64,000 nt of DNA, from contig OY969553.1 of the NCBI GenBank assembly GCA_963700925.1, forward strand, positions 3,534,001 to 3,598,000, read 5' to 3'. Positions within the stretch are counted from its first letter, which is position 1; each line of letters begins with the position of its first letter. Under the pieces are notes generated by a model, which was not told the DNA's origin, did not search any database, and worked only from the letters and a program-made list of their open reading frames with translations. Positions 1 to 9,445 of this stretch are shown here, one piece after another. Position numbers and translations under genes: made by a program. The DNA is from CAWJMD01 sp963700925. GTDB lineage: Bacteria; Actinomycetota; Actinomycetes; Actinomycetales; CAWJMD01.

Positions 1-611
1 GCCCGAACTTCGAGCACGCCCTGGCGGCGTACTACCTGATCCTGCCCAGTGAAGCGAGCTCGAACCTGGCCCGGTTCGACGCCATGCGCTACGGCCTGCG
101 CGTGACCCCCACGGAGGGCGACGTCACCGCCGAGCGCGTGATGTCGGCAACGCGCGCAGTCGGTTTCGGCGACGAGGTGAAGCGACGCATCATCCTCGGC
201 ACCTTCGCGCTGTCGTCGGGCTACTACGACGCGTACTACGGCAGCGCCCAGAAGGTGCGCACGCTCGTCCAGCGCGACTTCGACGCCGCCTTCTCTCGGG
301 CCGACGTGCTCGTCTCACCCACGGCGCCCACCACGGCGTTCCGCTTCGGCGACAAGCTCGACGACCCGATGGCGATGTACCTCAACGACGTGGCCACGAT
401 CCCGGCCAACCTGGCCGGCGTTCCCGGCCTCAGCGTGCCGAGCGGGCTCGCCGACGAGGACGGCCTGCCGGCCGGCATGCAGGTGCTCGCCCCGGCCCGG
501 CATGACGCGCGGCTCTACCGTGTGGGGGCGGCGGCCGAGGCCCTGCTCGCCCAGAAGTGGGGCGGCGGCTCGCTGTTGGACAGGGCCCCCGAGCTGGAGG
601 TGTCGGCATGA
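1..611 (+). CDS. gatA: Glutamyl-tRNA(Gln)/aspartyl-tRNA(Asn) amidotransferase subunit A, C-terminal part
   Basis: The gene is open at the left edge of the window. The reading frame begins at base 3 and gives about 202 residues up to the TGA at 609-611. The stretches ILPSEASSNLARFDAMRYG, SSGYYDAYYGSAQKVR and DVLVSPTAPTTAFRFGDK are typical of the C-terminal half of GatA, the amidase subunit that releases ammonia from glutamine. The catalytic Lys-Ser-Ser triad lies upstream of the window and cannot be checked. The stop overlaps the gatB start (ATGA), so the two are probably translationally coupled in a gatCAB operon. GatA works in the cytoplasm with GatB and GatC to convert misacylated Glu-tRNA(Gln) into Gln-tRNA(Gln). 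Confidence 0.96.
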   Translation, partial: PNFEHALAAYYLILPSEASSNLARFDAMRYGLRVTPTEGDVTAERVMSATRAVGFGDEVKRRIILGTFALSSGYYDAYYGSAQKVRTLVQRDFDAAFSRADVLVSPTAPTTAFRFGDKLDDPMAMYLNDVATIPANLAGVPGLSVPSGLADEDGLPAGMQVLAPARHDARLYRVGAAAEALLAQKWGGGSLLDRAPELEVSA

Positions 612-2176
612 CGACGACCACCACCCACCCAGGCGCTGAGCCGGTCGCGGCCTACGCCGACGTCGTCGCCCGCTACGACCCCGTGCTCGGGCTCGAGGTG
701 CACGTCGAGCTGAACACCGTGTCGAAGATGTTCTGCGGCTGCGCGACGGAGTTCGGGGCGCCCCCCAACACCCAGGTGTGCCCGGTCTGCCTGGCCCTGC
801 CCGGTGCGCTGCCCGCCGTCAACCGGACGGCGATCGAGTCGGCGGCCCGCATCGGGCTGGCCATGAACTGCTCGATCGCGCCGACGTGCCGGTTCGCCCG
901 CAAGAACTACTTCTACCCGGACATGCCGAAGAACTTCCAGACCAGCCAGTACGACGAGCCGATCGCCGTCGACGGCTGGCTGGACGTGGACGTGCCGGCG
1001 TCCGACGCCGGAGAGGCCTTCACCTTCCGGGTGCCGATCGAGCGCGCCCACATGGAGGAGGACACCGGCAAGTCGCTGCACGTGGGCGGGGCGACCGGTC
1101 GCATCCACGGTGCCGACTACTCCCTCGTCGACTACAACCGCGCGGGCATCCCCCTGATCGAGATCGTCACGAAGCCGGTCGAGGGCACCGGCGCCCGGGC
1201 GCCCGAGGTGGCCCGCGCCTTCGTGGCAGCCCTGCGCGACATCCTCCGGGGTCTCGGGGTGTCGGACGTCCGCATGGAGCAGGGGTCGCTGCGCTGTGAT
1301 GCCAACGTCTCGCTGCGCGCCAAGGTCGGCGACGACCCCACCTCGCCCGAACAGAAGGCCGTGCCCTTGGGCACCCGCAGCGAGACCAAGAACGTCAACT
1401 CCCTGCGTAGCGTCGAGCGAGCCGTCCGGTACGAGATGACCCGCCACGCAGCGCGTCTCGACTCCGGGCTGCGCGTGGTGCAGGAGACGCGGCACTGGCA
1501 CGAGGACACCGGCGTGAGCACGTCTGGGCGGTCGAAGGAGCAGGCAGAGGACTACCGCTACTTCCCCGAGCCCGACCTGGTGCCGATGGTGTGCGAGCCC
1601 GAGTGGGTGGAGCGCCTGCGCGCCACCCTGCCCGAGTCGCCGACCGTGCGGCGCGCCCGCTGGCAGGGCGACTGGGGGCTCAGCGACCTCGAGTTGCGCG
1701 ATGTCGTCAACGCGGGCGCAGGCGACCTCATCCAGGCGACGGTTGACGCCGGCGCCTCACCTGCCGCTGCCCGCAAGTGGTGGATGGGTGACCTCGCGCG
1801 TCGCGCCAACGCGGCCGGCACGGACCTCGACGCCATGGGAGTGACGCCGCAGCAGGTCGCCGAGCTCGCCGGTCTGGTCGCGGCGGGCCGGCTCAACGAC
1901 ACGCTGGCGCGGCAGGTCCTCGACGGCGTGGTCGCGGGGGAGGGCTCGCCCGAGGAGGTGGCCACGGCGCGCGGCCTCGAGGTGGTCAGTGACGACACCG
2001 CTCTCGGCGAGGCCGTCGACCGGGCGATCGCCTCGAACCCGGACGTGGCGGCGAAGGTGCGCGAGGGCAAGCACGCTGCAGCCGGCGCGCTGATCGGGGC
2101 CGTGATGAAGGAGATGCGCGGCCAGGCCGACGCCGCCCGTGCCCGCGAGCTGATCCTCGCCAGGCTCAGCGGCTGA
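608..2176 (+). CDS. gatB: Asp-tRNA(Asn)/Glu-tRNA(Gln) amidotransferase subunit B
   Basis: The protein has 522 residues, close to the usual GatB length. The ATG at 608 overlaps the gatA stop by four bases; the open frame runs further upstream to 557 but only inside gatA. The hallmark stretch LGLEVHVELNT lies near the N-terminus, followed by MFCGCATEFGAPPNTQVCPVCLALPG, whose cysteines are the usual zinc ligands. HMEEDTGKSLH and DYNRAGIPLIEIVT belong to the kinase-like core, and the C-terminal 150 residues form the YqeY-like tail. GatB phosphorylates the glutamyl (or aspartyl) group on the misacylated tRNA before amidation. The gltX and tRNA-Gln genes later in the window belong to the same route. 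Confidence 0.97.
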   Translation: MTTTTTHPGAEPVAAYADVVARYDPVLGLEVHVELNTVSKMFCGCATEFGAPPNTQVCPVCLALPGALPAVNRTAIESAARIGLAMNCSIAPTCRFARKNYFYPDMPKNFQTSQYDEPIAVDGWLDVDVPASDAGEAFTFRVPIERAHMEEDTGKSLHVGGATGRIHGADYSLVDYNRAGIPLIEIVTKPVEGTGARAPEVARAFVAALRDILRGLGVSDVRMEQGSLRCDANVSLRAKVGDDPTSPEQKAVPLGTRSETKNVNSLRSVERAVRYEMTRHAARLDSGLRVVQETRHWHEDTGVSTSGRSKEQAEDYRYFPEPDLVPMVCEPEWVERLRATLPESPTVRRARWQGDWGLSDLELRDVVNAGAGDLIQATVDAGASPAAARKWWMGDLARRANAAGTDLDAMGVTPQQVAELAGLVAAGRLNDTLARQVLDGVVAGEGSPEEVATARGLEVVSDDTALGEAVDRAIASNPDVAAKVREGKHAAAGALIGAVMKEMRGQADAARARELILARLSG

Positions 2177-2220
2177 GCCGCACACCTCAAGCGGGCAACG
2201 CGACACGCCGACACTCACAG

Positions 2221-4662
2221 GTGACCCCTGCCTCTGCCGCCGCGCCCGTGCGCCCCCTGCTGTGGCGCAGCGTGCCATGGGTGGTTGGGGCCGCCGCCGG
2301 CTCTCTCGTCGTGCTGCTCCTGGGCATCGTCGGAAGTACGGCGGCCCTCCCCCTGGGGCTGATCATGTCGGGACTCGTCGCGACCGGCGGCGGAGTCGCG
2401 GTGTTGGCGCTCGGTCGCCGCAAGCAACGCCCGCAGCGGTTCCGCACGCTGCTGGCTCTGGCCTGCCTGGTCTGGGGCATCGGCCAGCTCCTGCTGGCGT
2501 TCGAGGTGTTCTCCGGACAGGCGGACTTCCCGACCGCCGGGAAGGTCGTCTCAGGGCTGGCTGCGCCGTTCGCCATCGCCGGCCTGGCCCTGATGCCCCG
2601 GGGTGTTACCGAGGCGATGGCCGGGCTGCGGCTCCTGTGCGAGGTCGTGATGCTCACGGCCGGTGCGACGGCCCTGGTCTGGCGACTGGGGTTCTCCTCT
2701 TTCCTCGACCTCGGCACGACGGACGGTGCCATCGGCCTGGCCCTCGTCACAGCCGAGCTGGCGATCGTGACGCTCCTGCTCAGCAGCGCCGCCCGCGAGG
2801 GCAACCGAAACGTCACCCTCGTGCTGGCCGGGTTCCTCCTGGTCGTGGCGGCCGACCTCGTCTTTGTCCACACCGCCGCGCAGGACCAGACAAGGCCCTG
2901 GGCAGCAGCGGCCGTGTTGTGCATGGCCTGGCCCATGGTCATCGCGGGCGTCCTCGGCGTTCCGGCCACGCCGCGCGTCCCGACCGACCTCAGGCTGGTC
3001 GCGACGGAGTCGCGCCGGCACGTCGTGCACGCAACCGTCCTGGTCGTGCTGGCCGCGGGCATGCTGGTGTCGCTCTTCCTCCACGGCCCGATCGACCTCG
3101 TGGTCGTCGTGCTGTACCTGGTGCTGATCTTCGCGTCCCTCGGCCGCGAGGTCGTCCGCGCTCTGCAGGCCGGCGTGCTGCTCTCCCGGCTCAGCCACCA
3201 GGCACTGGTGGACCCGCTGACCGGCCTGAGCAACCGCCGGGCCATGACCGAGCACCTCGACGACCTGACGCGGCGCGCCGCTGACGAGGGCGCCCGGGCC
3301 ACCCGGGTGAGCGTGCTCACCCTCGACCTCGACCGGTTCAAGGACGTCAACGGCCGGCTGGGCAACGCGGACGGTGACCGGCTGCTGCGGGAAGTCGGTG
3401 GCCAGGTCGCAGACCGCTGCCGGTCGTGGGGGGCCTCGGCCTTCCGACTGGGCGGCGACGAGTTCGCGGTGCTCTACGAGGCGGCGCCCGACCAGGCGAT
3501 GGCGCTGGCGGAAGCCCTGGCCCTCGTCGTCCGAGCGGCGGGTGCATCGGTGCCCGGGCTGGGACCGGTGACGCTGAGCGCCAGCATCGGAGTCGCCCAC
3601 AGCGCCAGCAACGGCGGTCTCGCCAGCTCTCCCGGGGTGGTCGTCGTCCGTTCGACGCAGGCGCTCCAGGCCGCCAAGGAGGCCGGACGTGACCGCGTCG
3701 TGGCCTTCTCCCCAGCGCTGGGGGCCCGCAACCAGCGCCGCACCGCAGTCGAGCGCCGCCTGAGAGAGCAGGTGCTGCGCGGTGGGGTGGACGTCCACTA
3801 CCAGCCGATCGTCATCCTCGAGACGGGCGTGATGGCCGGCATGGAGGCGCTCGCCCGCTGGACGGACGACGAGCTGGGCTCGGTGCCTCCGCAGGAGTTC
3901 ATCGACGTCGCGGAGAGCTGCGGGCTGATCGACGAGCTCGGCTGGCAGATCCTCAGGAGCGCACTGGAGGCACTGGTCATCAGCGGTGCCCGCGACCGTG
4001 GGATGACCATGGCCGTCAACGTCTCGTCGCACCAGCTGCGGGCCCCGGAGTTCGCCCGCCAGTTCGCTGCCCTCCGTGACGAGCTGGAGATCCCGGCGCG
4101 TCAGGTGGTCATCGAGGTCACGGAGTCGGTCTTCGTCACGGACGACGGACCTGCCGTGGAGAACCTGTTCGACATGGCCGAGGCCGGCTCCCCGATCGCG
4201 CTCGACGACTTCGGCACCGGCTACTCGTCGCTGGCCTACCTCGGCCGGCTGCCCGTCCGGATCCTCAAGCTCGACCGGACCCTGACCGCCCGCCTGACGG
4301 AGCCTCGGACTCTGGCGATCGCCCGCGGTGTCGCCGACCTGGCGCGAGGCCTCGACCTGGACGTCGTCGTGGAAGGCATCGAGACCGAGGAGCTGCGGTC
4401 GATCGCGGGAGGGTTGGGCGCCCGGTTCGGCCAGGGGTGGCTCTACGAGAAGGCCATCCCGCTGGAGGGGCTCCCGGACCTGATGGCGTCGATGGCGGAC
4501 CCCGTCAGCCTGGACGTCCTGCTCCCGTCCGCCGCCCGGAGGGCAGCCGAGGTGTCACTGCCCACTGCGGGTCGCATCGGCACCCACCGCCCGAGCCCCG
4601 CCACCTTGCCCGGTCCGCGCACGCGCCCGCCGACCGCCGACCACTCCGGCTCTCCCGGCTGA
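2221..4662 (+). CDS. Membrane-bound GGDEF-EAL domain protein (c-di-GMP turnover)
   Basis: This 813-residue protein starts at a GTG just after gatB. The first ~320 residues hold several hydrophobic segments, which suggests a multi-pass membrane sensor region. A GGDEF domain follows, with an intact GGDEF motif at about residues 411-415. The RxxD inhibitory site expected just upstream is absent (SWGA stands there). The C-terminal EAL domain carries EAL at about 542-544, MAVNVSSHQL, EVTESVF, DDFGTG at about 662, LKLDR and EGIETEE, so the metal and catalytic residues of a phosphodiesterase appear present. The protein could make or degrade c-di-GMP; the net activity cannot be told from sequence. 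It is convergent with the following sugar dehydrogenase gene. Confidence 0.93.
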   Translation: MTPASAAAPVRPLLWRSVPWVVGAAAGSLVVLLLGIVGSTAALPLGLIMSGLVATGGGVAVLALGRRKQRPQRFRTLLALACLVWGIGQLLLAFEVFSGQADFPTAGKVVSGLAAPFAIAGLALMPRGVTEAMAGLRLLCEVVMLTAGATALVWRLGFSSFLDLGTTDGAIGLALVTAELAIVTLLLSSAAREGNRNVTLVLAGFLLVVAADLVFVHTAAQDQTRPWAAAAVLCMAWPMVIAGVLGVPATPRVPTDLRLVATESRRHVVHATVLVVLAAGMLVSLFLHGPIDLVVVVLYLVLIFASLGREVVRALQAGVLLSRLSHQALVDPLTGLSNRRAMTEHLDDLTRRAADEGARATRVSVLTLDLDRFKDVNGRLGNADGDRLLREVGGQVADRCRSWGASAFRLGGDEFAVLYEAAPDQAMALAEALALVVRAAGASVPGLGPVTLSASIGVAHSASNGGLASSPGVVVVRSTQALQAAKEAGRDRVVAFSPALGARNQRRTAVERRLREQVLRGGVDVHYQPIVILETGVMAGMEALARWTDDELGSVPPQEFIDVAESCGLIDELGWQILRSALEALVISGARDRGMTMAVNVSSHQLRAPEFARQFAALRDELEIPARQVVIEVTESVFVTDDGPAVENLFDMAEAGSPIALDDFGTGYSSLAYLGRLPVRILKLDRTLTARLTEPRTLAIARGVADLARGLDLDVVVEGIETEELRSIAGGLGARFGQGWLYEKAIPLEGLPDLMASMADPVSLDVLLPSAARRAAEVSLPTAGRIGTHRPSPATLPGPRTRPPTADHSGSPG

Positions 4663-4692
4663 CTCAGCGTGCCTTGACTCTGAGCAAGTGAC

Positions 4693-5913
4693 TCAGCGCA
4701 AGCGGACTCTGACCAGCTGGTCCTGGTTGTCCTGCCCGCGCGTGTTGTTCGTCAGCACCAGCAACGAGTCGTCCTCGACGAGGATGTCACGCAGGCGACC
4801 GAACTCGCCGATGAGGTACGCCGCCGGAAGACCGACCACCTGACTGCCGGACCCGGTGGCCAGGGGCACGCGCCAGAGCCGTTCTCCCCGAAGGGCTGCC
4901 AGGTAGACGGCGTCTCCCGTGACGGCCAGGTCGGACGGCGACGACTCGCTCGTCGCCCACGTCACCAGAGGGTCGGTGTACTCGGGAGCGCCGCCGGCGC
5001 CCTCGACGAGCGGCCAGCCGTAGTTGTTCCCCGGCTCGATCAGGTTGAGCTCGTCGAGGCGGTTCTGGCCGAACTCGCTGGCGAACATGCGTCCCTGCGC
5101 GTCCCACCCGATGCCCTGCACGTTGCGGTGGCCGAGGGTCCACACCGGTGACGCGGGGTCGGGGTTGCCGGGCGCGGGCTCGCCGTCAGGGGTGATCCGA
5201 AGGATCTTGCCCCCGAGGCTCGACGGGTCCTGGGAGCTGTCGGTGTTGCGGGCGTCGCCAGTGGTGACGTACAGCATCTCGTCGGGTCCGAACGCGAGGC
5301 GTCCCCCGTTGTGCGTGCCCGCCCCCGGGATGCCGCTCAGCACCGTCTCGGAGGCGCCGAGCGAGAACCCGGAGCCGGCGACTCCGGTGAGGGTCATCCG
5401 CACGACGGCGTTCTCGGTGCGGCCGTCGACCTGGGTCGTCGTGTACGCGTACAGCTGGTCGTCCAGCAGCGCGAGACCCAGCAGTCCGCCCTCGCCTCCG
5501 GGCACGACTCCGGGCACCACCCCTCCCCGCCCGGGGGCGGGCACGGGCGTCCCGGTTCCCGAGGTCGCCAGGTGCACGACCTTCGCCTCGTCGCGCAGCG
5601 ACACCAGCCAGCCGCCGCCGGGCGCGTCGACGATGCTCCACGGCAGCGGTAGTCCCGTCGCGACCGGCACCGCCCCGGTCGGAACGCCCGTCGTTGCCGT
5701 GTCAGGCGCTGCCGACGTGGTCGGGGGCTCCGAGGGCGACGCAGACGTCGTCGGCTCGTCGGGAAGGGACGTCGGGGTGACCGGGTCTCCGGGTGGGTCT
5801 GCATCGGACGTGCACCCCGACAGGCTGCCGGCGAGAACGGTGGCGACGGCCGCGGTGACCACGGCCCTCCGGAGCCGTCGCGATGTCCGGCTGTCGGGTC
5901 GGGCGTGAGCCAT
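4693..5913 (-). CDS. PQQ-dependent aldose sugar dehydrogenase-like lipoprotein (GSDH family)
   Basis: The chosen ATG at 5911-5913 gives 406 residues and a clean lipoprotein signal: an arginine-rich start, a hydrophobic stretch and the lipobox LSGC. An upstream in-frame start would run into the divergent gene and lose this signal. A Ser/Thr/Pro-rich linker precedes the beta-propeller. Family motifs are GGEGGLLGLAL, AGTHNGGRLAFGPD, YVTTGDA, HRNVQGIGWD and NLIEPGNNYGWP, matching soluble aldose dehydrogenases such as YliI. It is probably anchored outside the membrane and oxidises aldoses if PQQ is available. No PQQ biosynthesis genes are seen in the window. It is divergent from the hydroxyacid dehydrogenase gene. 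Confidence 0.9.
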   Translation of the reverse strand: MAHARPDSRTSRRLRRAVVTAAVATVLAGSLSGCTSDADPPGDPVTPTSLPDEPTTSASPSEPPTTSAAPDTATTGVPTGAVPVATGLPLPWSIVDAPGGGWLVSLRDEAKVVHLATSGTGTPVPAPGRGGVVPGVVPGGEGGLLGLALLDDQLYAYTTTQVDGRTENAVVRMTLTGVAGSGFSLGASETVLSGIPGAGTHNGGRLAFGPDEMLYVTTGDARNTDSSQDPSSLGGKILRITPDGEPAPGNPDPASPVWTLGHRNVQGIGWDAQGRMFASEFGQNRLDELNLIEPGNNYGWPLVEGAGGAPEYTDPLVTWATSESSPSDLAVTGDAVYLAALRGERLWRVPLATGSGSQVVGLPAAYLIGEFGRLRDILVEDDSLLVLTNNTRGQDNQDQLVRVRLR

Positions 5914-5940
5914 GCGTCCAGTCTGAGGCACGATGACGAC

Positions 5941-6942
5941 GTGCCGCCTTCTCAGACGACCGTCGCCGCCACCAAGCAGCTCGTGATCACCCTGCCCGAC
6001 CAGGACTGGGTCGAGCGGTTGGGGCCGTGGCCTGACGGCGTGCAGCCGAGGGTCTGGGACCTGTCGGGCCCACCGGACGCGCTCGGCCCCGATGCCGAGC
6101 GTGTGGCGGTGGTCGTGCTGCCGTACCTGCGGCCACACCTGCTGCTCGAGTCGGTGGCGGAGCTACCGGCCGTTCGGCTGGTCCAGACGATGACGGCCGG
6201 CTACGAGGGCATCCCCGACCGGCTGCCCGAGTGGGTGCCGCTGGCCAATGCGGCCGGTGTGCACGACGCGAGCACGTCCGAGCTCACTGTCGGTCTGATC
6301 CTGGCCTCCCAACGCGGAATCGACGTAGCCGCAAGGGATCTCGTCGGTGGGTCGTGGAAGCCGAAGATCCGCTCGTCGCTGGCCGACCGTCGCGTCCTGC
6401 TGGTGGGGGCGGGAGGTGTCGGCACCGCGGTGGCGGCCAGGCTCGAGCCGTTCGAGGTCTCGATGACGCGCGTCGCGTCGCGCGCCCGGCACGATGACCT
6501 GTCGGACCGGTTCGGGGCGGTGCACGGGTCGGACGAGCTGATGGACCTGCTGCCGCGACACGACGTCGTCGTGCTGGCCTGCCCCCTGACCGACGCCACA
6601 CGGGGACTGATGGGCGCGAAGGCGCTCGCGGCGATGCCGGACGGCGCCCTGATGGTGAACGTCGCTCGCGGACCCGTCGTGGTGACCGACGCGCTCCTGC
6701 ACGAGCTGACCGCCGGCCGCCTGCGCGCCGCGCTCGACGTGGTCGACCCGGAGCCGCTGCCCGACGGCCATCCCCTCTGGAACGCACCGGGTCTGGTCCT
6801 CACGCCGCACGTCGGTGGGGCGACGGACGCGATGGTGCCGCGCCTGAGGGCCCTCGTCCACCGACAGCTGGCCGCGCTGATCGAAGGCCGGCCACTCGAC
6901 CACGTCGTGCGACCTGCCGCCCCCAGTGCCTCAGGCGGCTAG
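5941..6942 (+). CDS. D-isomer-specific 2-hydroxyacid dehydrogenase
   Basis: The protein has 333 residues from the GTG at 5941. An earlier ATG at 5905 lies inside the first codons of the divergent gene, so it is less likely. The Rossmann motif VGAGGVGTAVAARL lies near residues 153-166. NVARGPVVVTDALL holds the substrate-binding Arg, DPEPLPDGHPLW the catalytic Glu, and LTPHVGG the catalytic His near residue 290. The N-terminal third is diverged, as in GhrA/phosphoglycerate dehydrogenase-like proteins. It should reduce a 2-keto acid or oxidise a D-2-hydroxyacid with NAD(P)H; the substrate is unknown. Its 3' end overlaps the convergent hemerythrin gene by four bases. Confidence 0.9.
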   Translation: MPPSQTTVAATKQLVITLPDQDWVERLGPWPDGVQPRVWDLSGPPDALGPDAERVAVVVLPYLRPHLLLESVAELPAVRLVQTMTAGYEGIPDRLPEWVPLANAAGVHDASTSELTVGLILASQRGIDVAARDLVGGSWKPKIRSSLADRRVLLVGAGGVGTAVAARLEPFEVSMTRVASRARHDDLSDRFGAVHGSDELMDLLPRHDVVVLACPLTDATRGLMGAKALAAMPDGALMVNVARGPVVVTDALLHELTAGRLRAALDVVDPEPLPDGHPLWNAPGLVLTPHVGGATDAMVPRLRALVHRQLAALIEGRPLDHVVRPAAPSASGG

Positions 6943-7580
6943 ACGGAGCTCCCCCGCCAGACCGGGGCGATGTCGCGGTAGTACCGCCGTCCGAACACCT
7001 TTCCCAGAATCGTGACGACGGGCTTCGGCACCGTCGACCGCAGGTAGGTGGCGTGCTCGTCGCTCATGCCGTCGGTGACCCATGCGAAGAACGGCCCCGC
7101 CACGCTGGGGGGCTGTCGGCTGAACTTCTTGTGGACGGCCTTCCACTCCGGGGTGTCGAAGTGGGGAATCATCAGCGGCTCGACGTCCCGCTCCTCGTGG
7201 TCGAGGTGCTGGACGACCACGCCTTTGGTGCGCAGCATGCTGTCGCGAGCCGTCGCCGCGTCGGTGGCCGACCCGCTCGCCGCGAGGGCCTGCATGGTGG
7301 CGCCGGTCTCCGCCAGCGCGTCCGACATCGCCTGGTGCTCAGACTCCATCGTGGCCAACACGTCGGGGTCGACCCCGAGCTTCCCCATCGCCGGCCAGAG
7401 CCAGCTGTCCTCGCCCTCGTGGTGGTGCGTCAGCTCCTTGCGCAGGTTCGCGTACGCGCTCTCGAGGCCTCGAGCTCGGGCCGTGTCGCCGTCCGAGACG
7501 CTGTCGAGCGCCGACACGAGACGTTCGAGGTCGCGGCGTACGGCCCCGTGGATGACTTGGTTCATGGTGATGGTGGTCAC
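6939..7580 (-). CDS. Hemerythrin HHE cation-binding domain protein
   Basis: About 213 residues from a GTG at 7580; an ATG five codons later (7565) is an alternative. The frame stays open upstream, but that would overlap ilvD on the other strand. The four-helix HHE fold is supported by VIHGAVRRDLERL, THHHEGEDSWLWPAM, SEHQAMSDAL and QHLDHEERDVEPLMIPHF, which supply the His and Glu ligands of a di-iron site. The C-terminal part (FSRQPPSVAGPFFAWVTDGM) matches a subgroup frequent in actinobacteria. Its role in O2, NO or iron handling is not known. It is divergent from ilvD with only 33 bases between the starts. A second, unrelated hemerythrin lies at 13061-13564. Confidence 0.87.
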   Translation of the reverse strand: MTTITMNQVIHGAVRRDLERLVSALDSVSDGDTARARGLESAYANLRKELTHHHEGEDSWLWPAMGKLGVDPDVLATMESEHQAMSDALAETGATMQALAASGSATDAATARDSMLRTKGVVVQHLDHEERDVEPLMIPHFDTPEWKAVHKKFSRQPPSVAGPFFAWVTDGMSDEHATYLRSTVPKPVVTILGKVFGRRYYRDIAPVWRGSSV

Positions 7581-7613
7581 GGCTGCGAAGGTAGCGCGTC
7601 CTAGACTCCGGGC

Positions 7614-9323
7614 ATGTCGAGCGACGTGACCACCCACGATCTCAAGCCGCGCAGCCGCGACGTCACCGACGGCATGGAGAAGGCCGGCTCCCGCGGCATG
7701 CTGCGGGCGGTCGGGATGGGCGACGCCGACTGGGAGAAGCCACAGATCGGCGTGGCCTCCTCGTGGAACGAGATCACGCCCTGCAACCTCTCCCTCGACC
7801 GGCTCGCCAAGGCTGCCAAGGACGGTGTCCACGCGGCACACGGCTACCCGCTCGAGTTCGGCACCATCTCCGTCTCGGACGGCATCTCCATGGGCCACGA
7901 GGGCATGCACTTCTCGCTCGTCTCCCGTGAGGTGATCGCCGACAGCGTCGAGACCGTGATGCAGGCCGAGCGACTAGACGGGTCGGTCCTGCTGGCGGGC
8001 TGCGACAAGTCGCTGCCCGGCATGCTGATGGCCGCCGCGCGGCTCGACCTGGCCAGCGTCTTCCTCTACGCGGGCTCGATCCTGCCGGGCATCGCGAAGA
8101 TGTCCGACGGGTCCGAGCGCGAGGTGACGATCATCGACGCGTTCGAGGCGGTCGGGGCATGCTCGCGGGGGCTGATGAGCCGCGAGGACGTCGACGCCAT
8201 CGAGCGCGCGATCTGCCCGGGGGAGGGCGCGTGCGGTGGCATGTACACCGCCAACACGATGGCGAGTGCCGCTGAGGCCTTGGGATGTCACTTCCCGGCA
8301 GCGCCGCGCCCCCGGCCACCGACCGACGGCGTGACGGCTTCGCGCGCCGCAGCGGAGAGGCGGTCGTCAACCTGCTGGCGCACGGCATCACCGCGCGCCA
8401 GATCATGACGCGGGAGGCGTTCGAGAACGCCATCGCCGTCGTGATGGCTTTCGGGGGCTCGACCAACGCTGTGCTCCATCTGCTCGCCATCGCGTACGAG
8501 GCACATGTCGAGCTCTCGCTCGACGACTTCGCGCGGATCGGCGCCAAGGTGCCGCATCTCGCCGACGTGAAGCCGTTCGGCCGGCATGTGATGACCGACG
8601 TCGACCGCATCGGAGGGGTGCCGGTGGTGATGCGCGCCCTCCTCGACGCGGGGCTTCTGCACGGGGACGTGCTGACCGTGACCGGCCGCACGATGGCCGA
8701 GAACCTGGCGGAGATCTCGCCGCCGGACCTGGACGGCCAGGTACTGCGGGCCATGGACTCTCCGATCCACCGGACCGGTGGAATCAGCGTCCTGCGCGGC
8801 TCGCTGGCGCCCGGAGGGCGCGGTGGTGAAGTCGGCCGGGTTCGACTCCGAGGTGTTCGAGGGCACCGCGCGCGACGTTCGACACCGAGCGTCCGGCGAT
8901 GGACGCGCTCGAGAACGGCACGATCGTCGCCGGTGACGTCGTGGTGATCCGCTACGAGGGGCCGAAGGGCGGGCCCGGCATGCGGGAGATGCTGGCGATC
9001 ACCGGCGCGATCAAGGGCGCGGGTCTCGGCAAGGACGTGCTGCTGCTCACCGACGGTCGGTTCTCCGGCGGCACGACTGGGCTCTGCGTCGGCCACGTCG
9101 CACCCGAGGCGGTCGACGACGGCCCGATCGCAGTCGTGCGGGACGGCGACCGCATCCGGCTCGACATCGCCTCGGGCACCCTCGACCTGCTCGTGGACGA
9201 TGCCGAGCTAGCCACTCGCCGTGCGGTTCTCGTCCACCCGGAGCCTCGCTACACCCGCGGCGTGCTCGCCAAGTACGCGAAGCTGGTGGGGTCCGCCTCC
9301 GGTCCGGCGCAGTGTGCGGCTGA
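7614..9323 (+). pseudogene. ilvD: Dihydroxy-acid dehydratase, disrupted by four frameshifts
   Basis: IlvD sequence is readable across the whole span but changes frame four times. The ATG at 7614 opens one frame through SSWNEITPCNLSLDRL, AGCDKSLPGM and GEGACGGMYTANTM. A base is missing at about 8284, an extra G lies in the run near 8815-8818, an extra base lies at about 8877, and a base is missing at about 9301. Reading across these shifts restores TREAFENAIAVVMAFGGSTN, GPKGGPGMREML, LLTDGRFSGGTTG and the ending GAVCG with a TGA at 9321-9323. The net change is zero, giving a family-typical ~569 residues, and the iron-sulphur cysteines are kept. As written, no functional protein is made. The intact residues between breaks suggest very recent inactivation or assembly error. 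It would catalyse the third step of valine and isoleucine synthesis. Confidence 0.88.
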
Positions 9324-9409
9324 GGTGACGTCCGCCCTCGGTGTCGCACCTGAGCGGGGTCCACGACGTGAACATGCGGTCCGGATCGCGAGACAGCCAT
9401 GGGCCCCGG

Positions 9410-9439
9410 TTGACACCCCGACCGGGTCGGGTGGACGGT
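9410..9439 (+). promoter_or_regulatory. Candidate promoter of the ilvBNC leader
   Basis: A perfect TTGACA lies at 9410-9415. About 18 bases later GACGGT (9434-9439) weakly fits the actinobacterial TAnnnT -10 pattern. Transcription would then start at or next to the leader-peptide ATG at 9446, making the leader peptide leaderless. A GC-rich inverted repeat sits between the two elements. The -10 match is poor, so this is tentative. Confidence 0.4.
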
Positions 9440-9445
9440 TGCGCC

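Noticed and set aside
5905..5941. ATG at 5905 as start of the hydroxyacid dehydrogenase
   Set aside because: It lies inside the start of the divergent lipoprotein gene and adds a non-conserved segment; the GTG at 5941 fits better.
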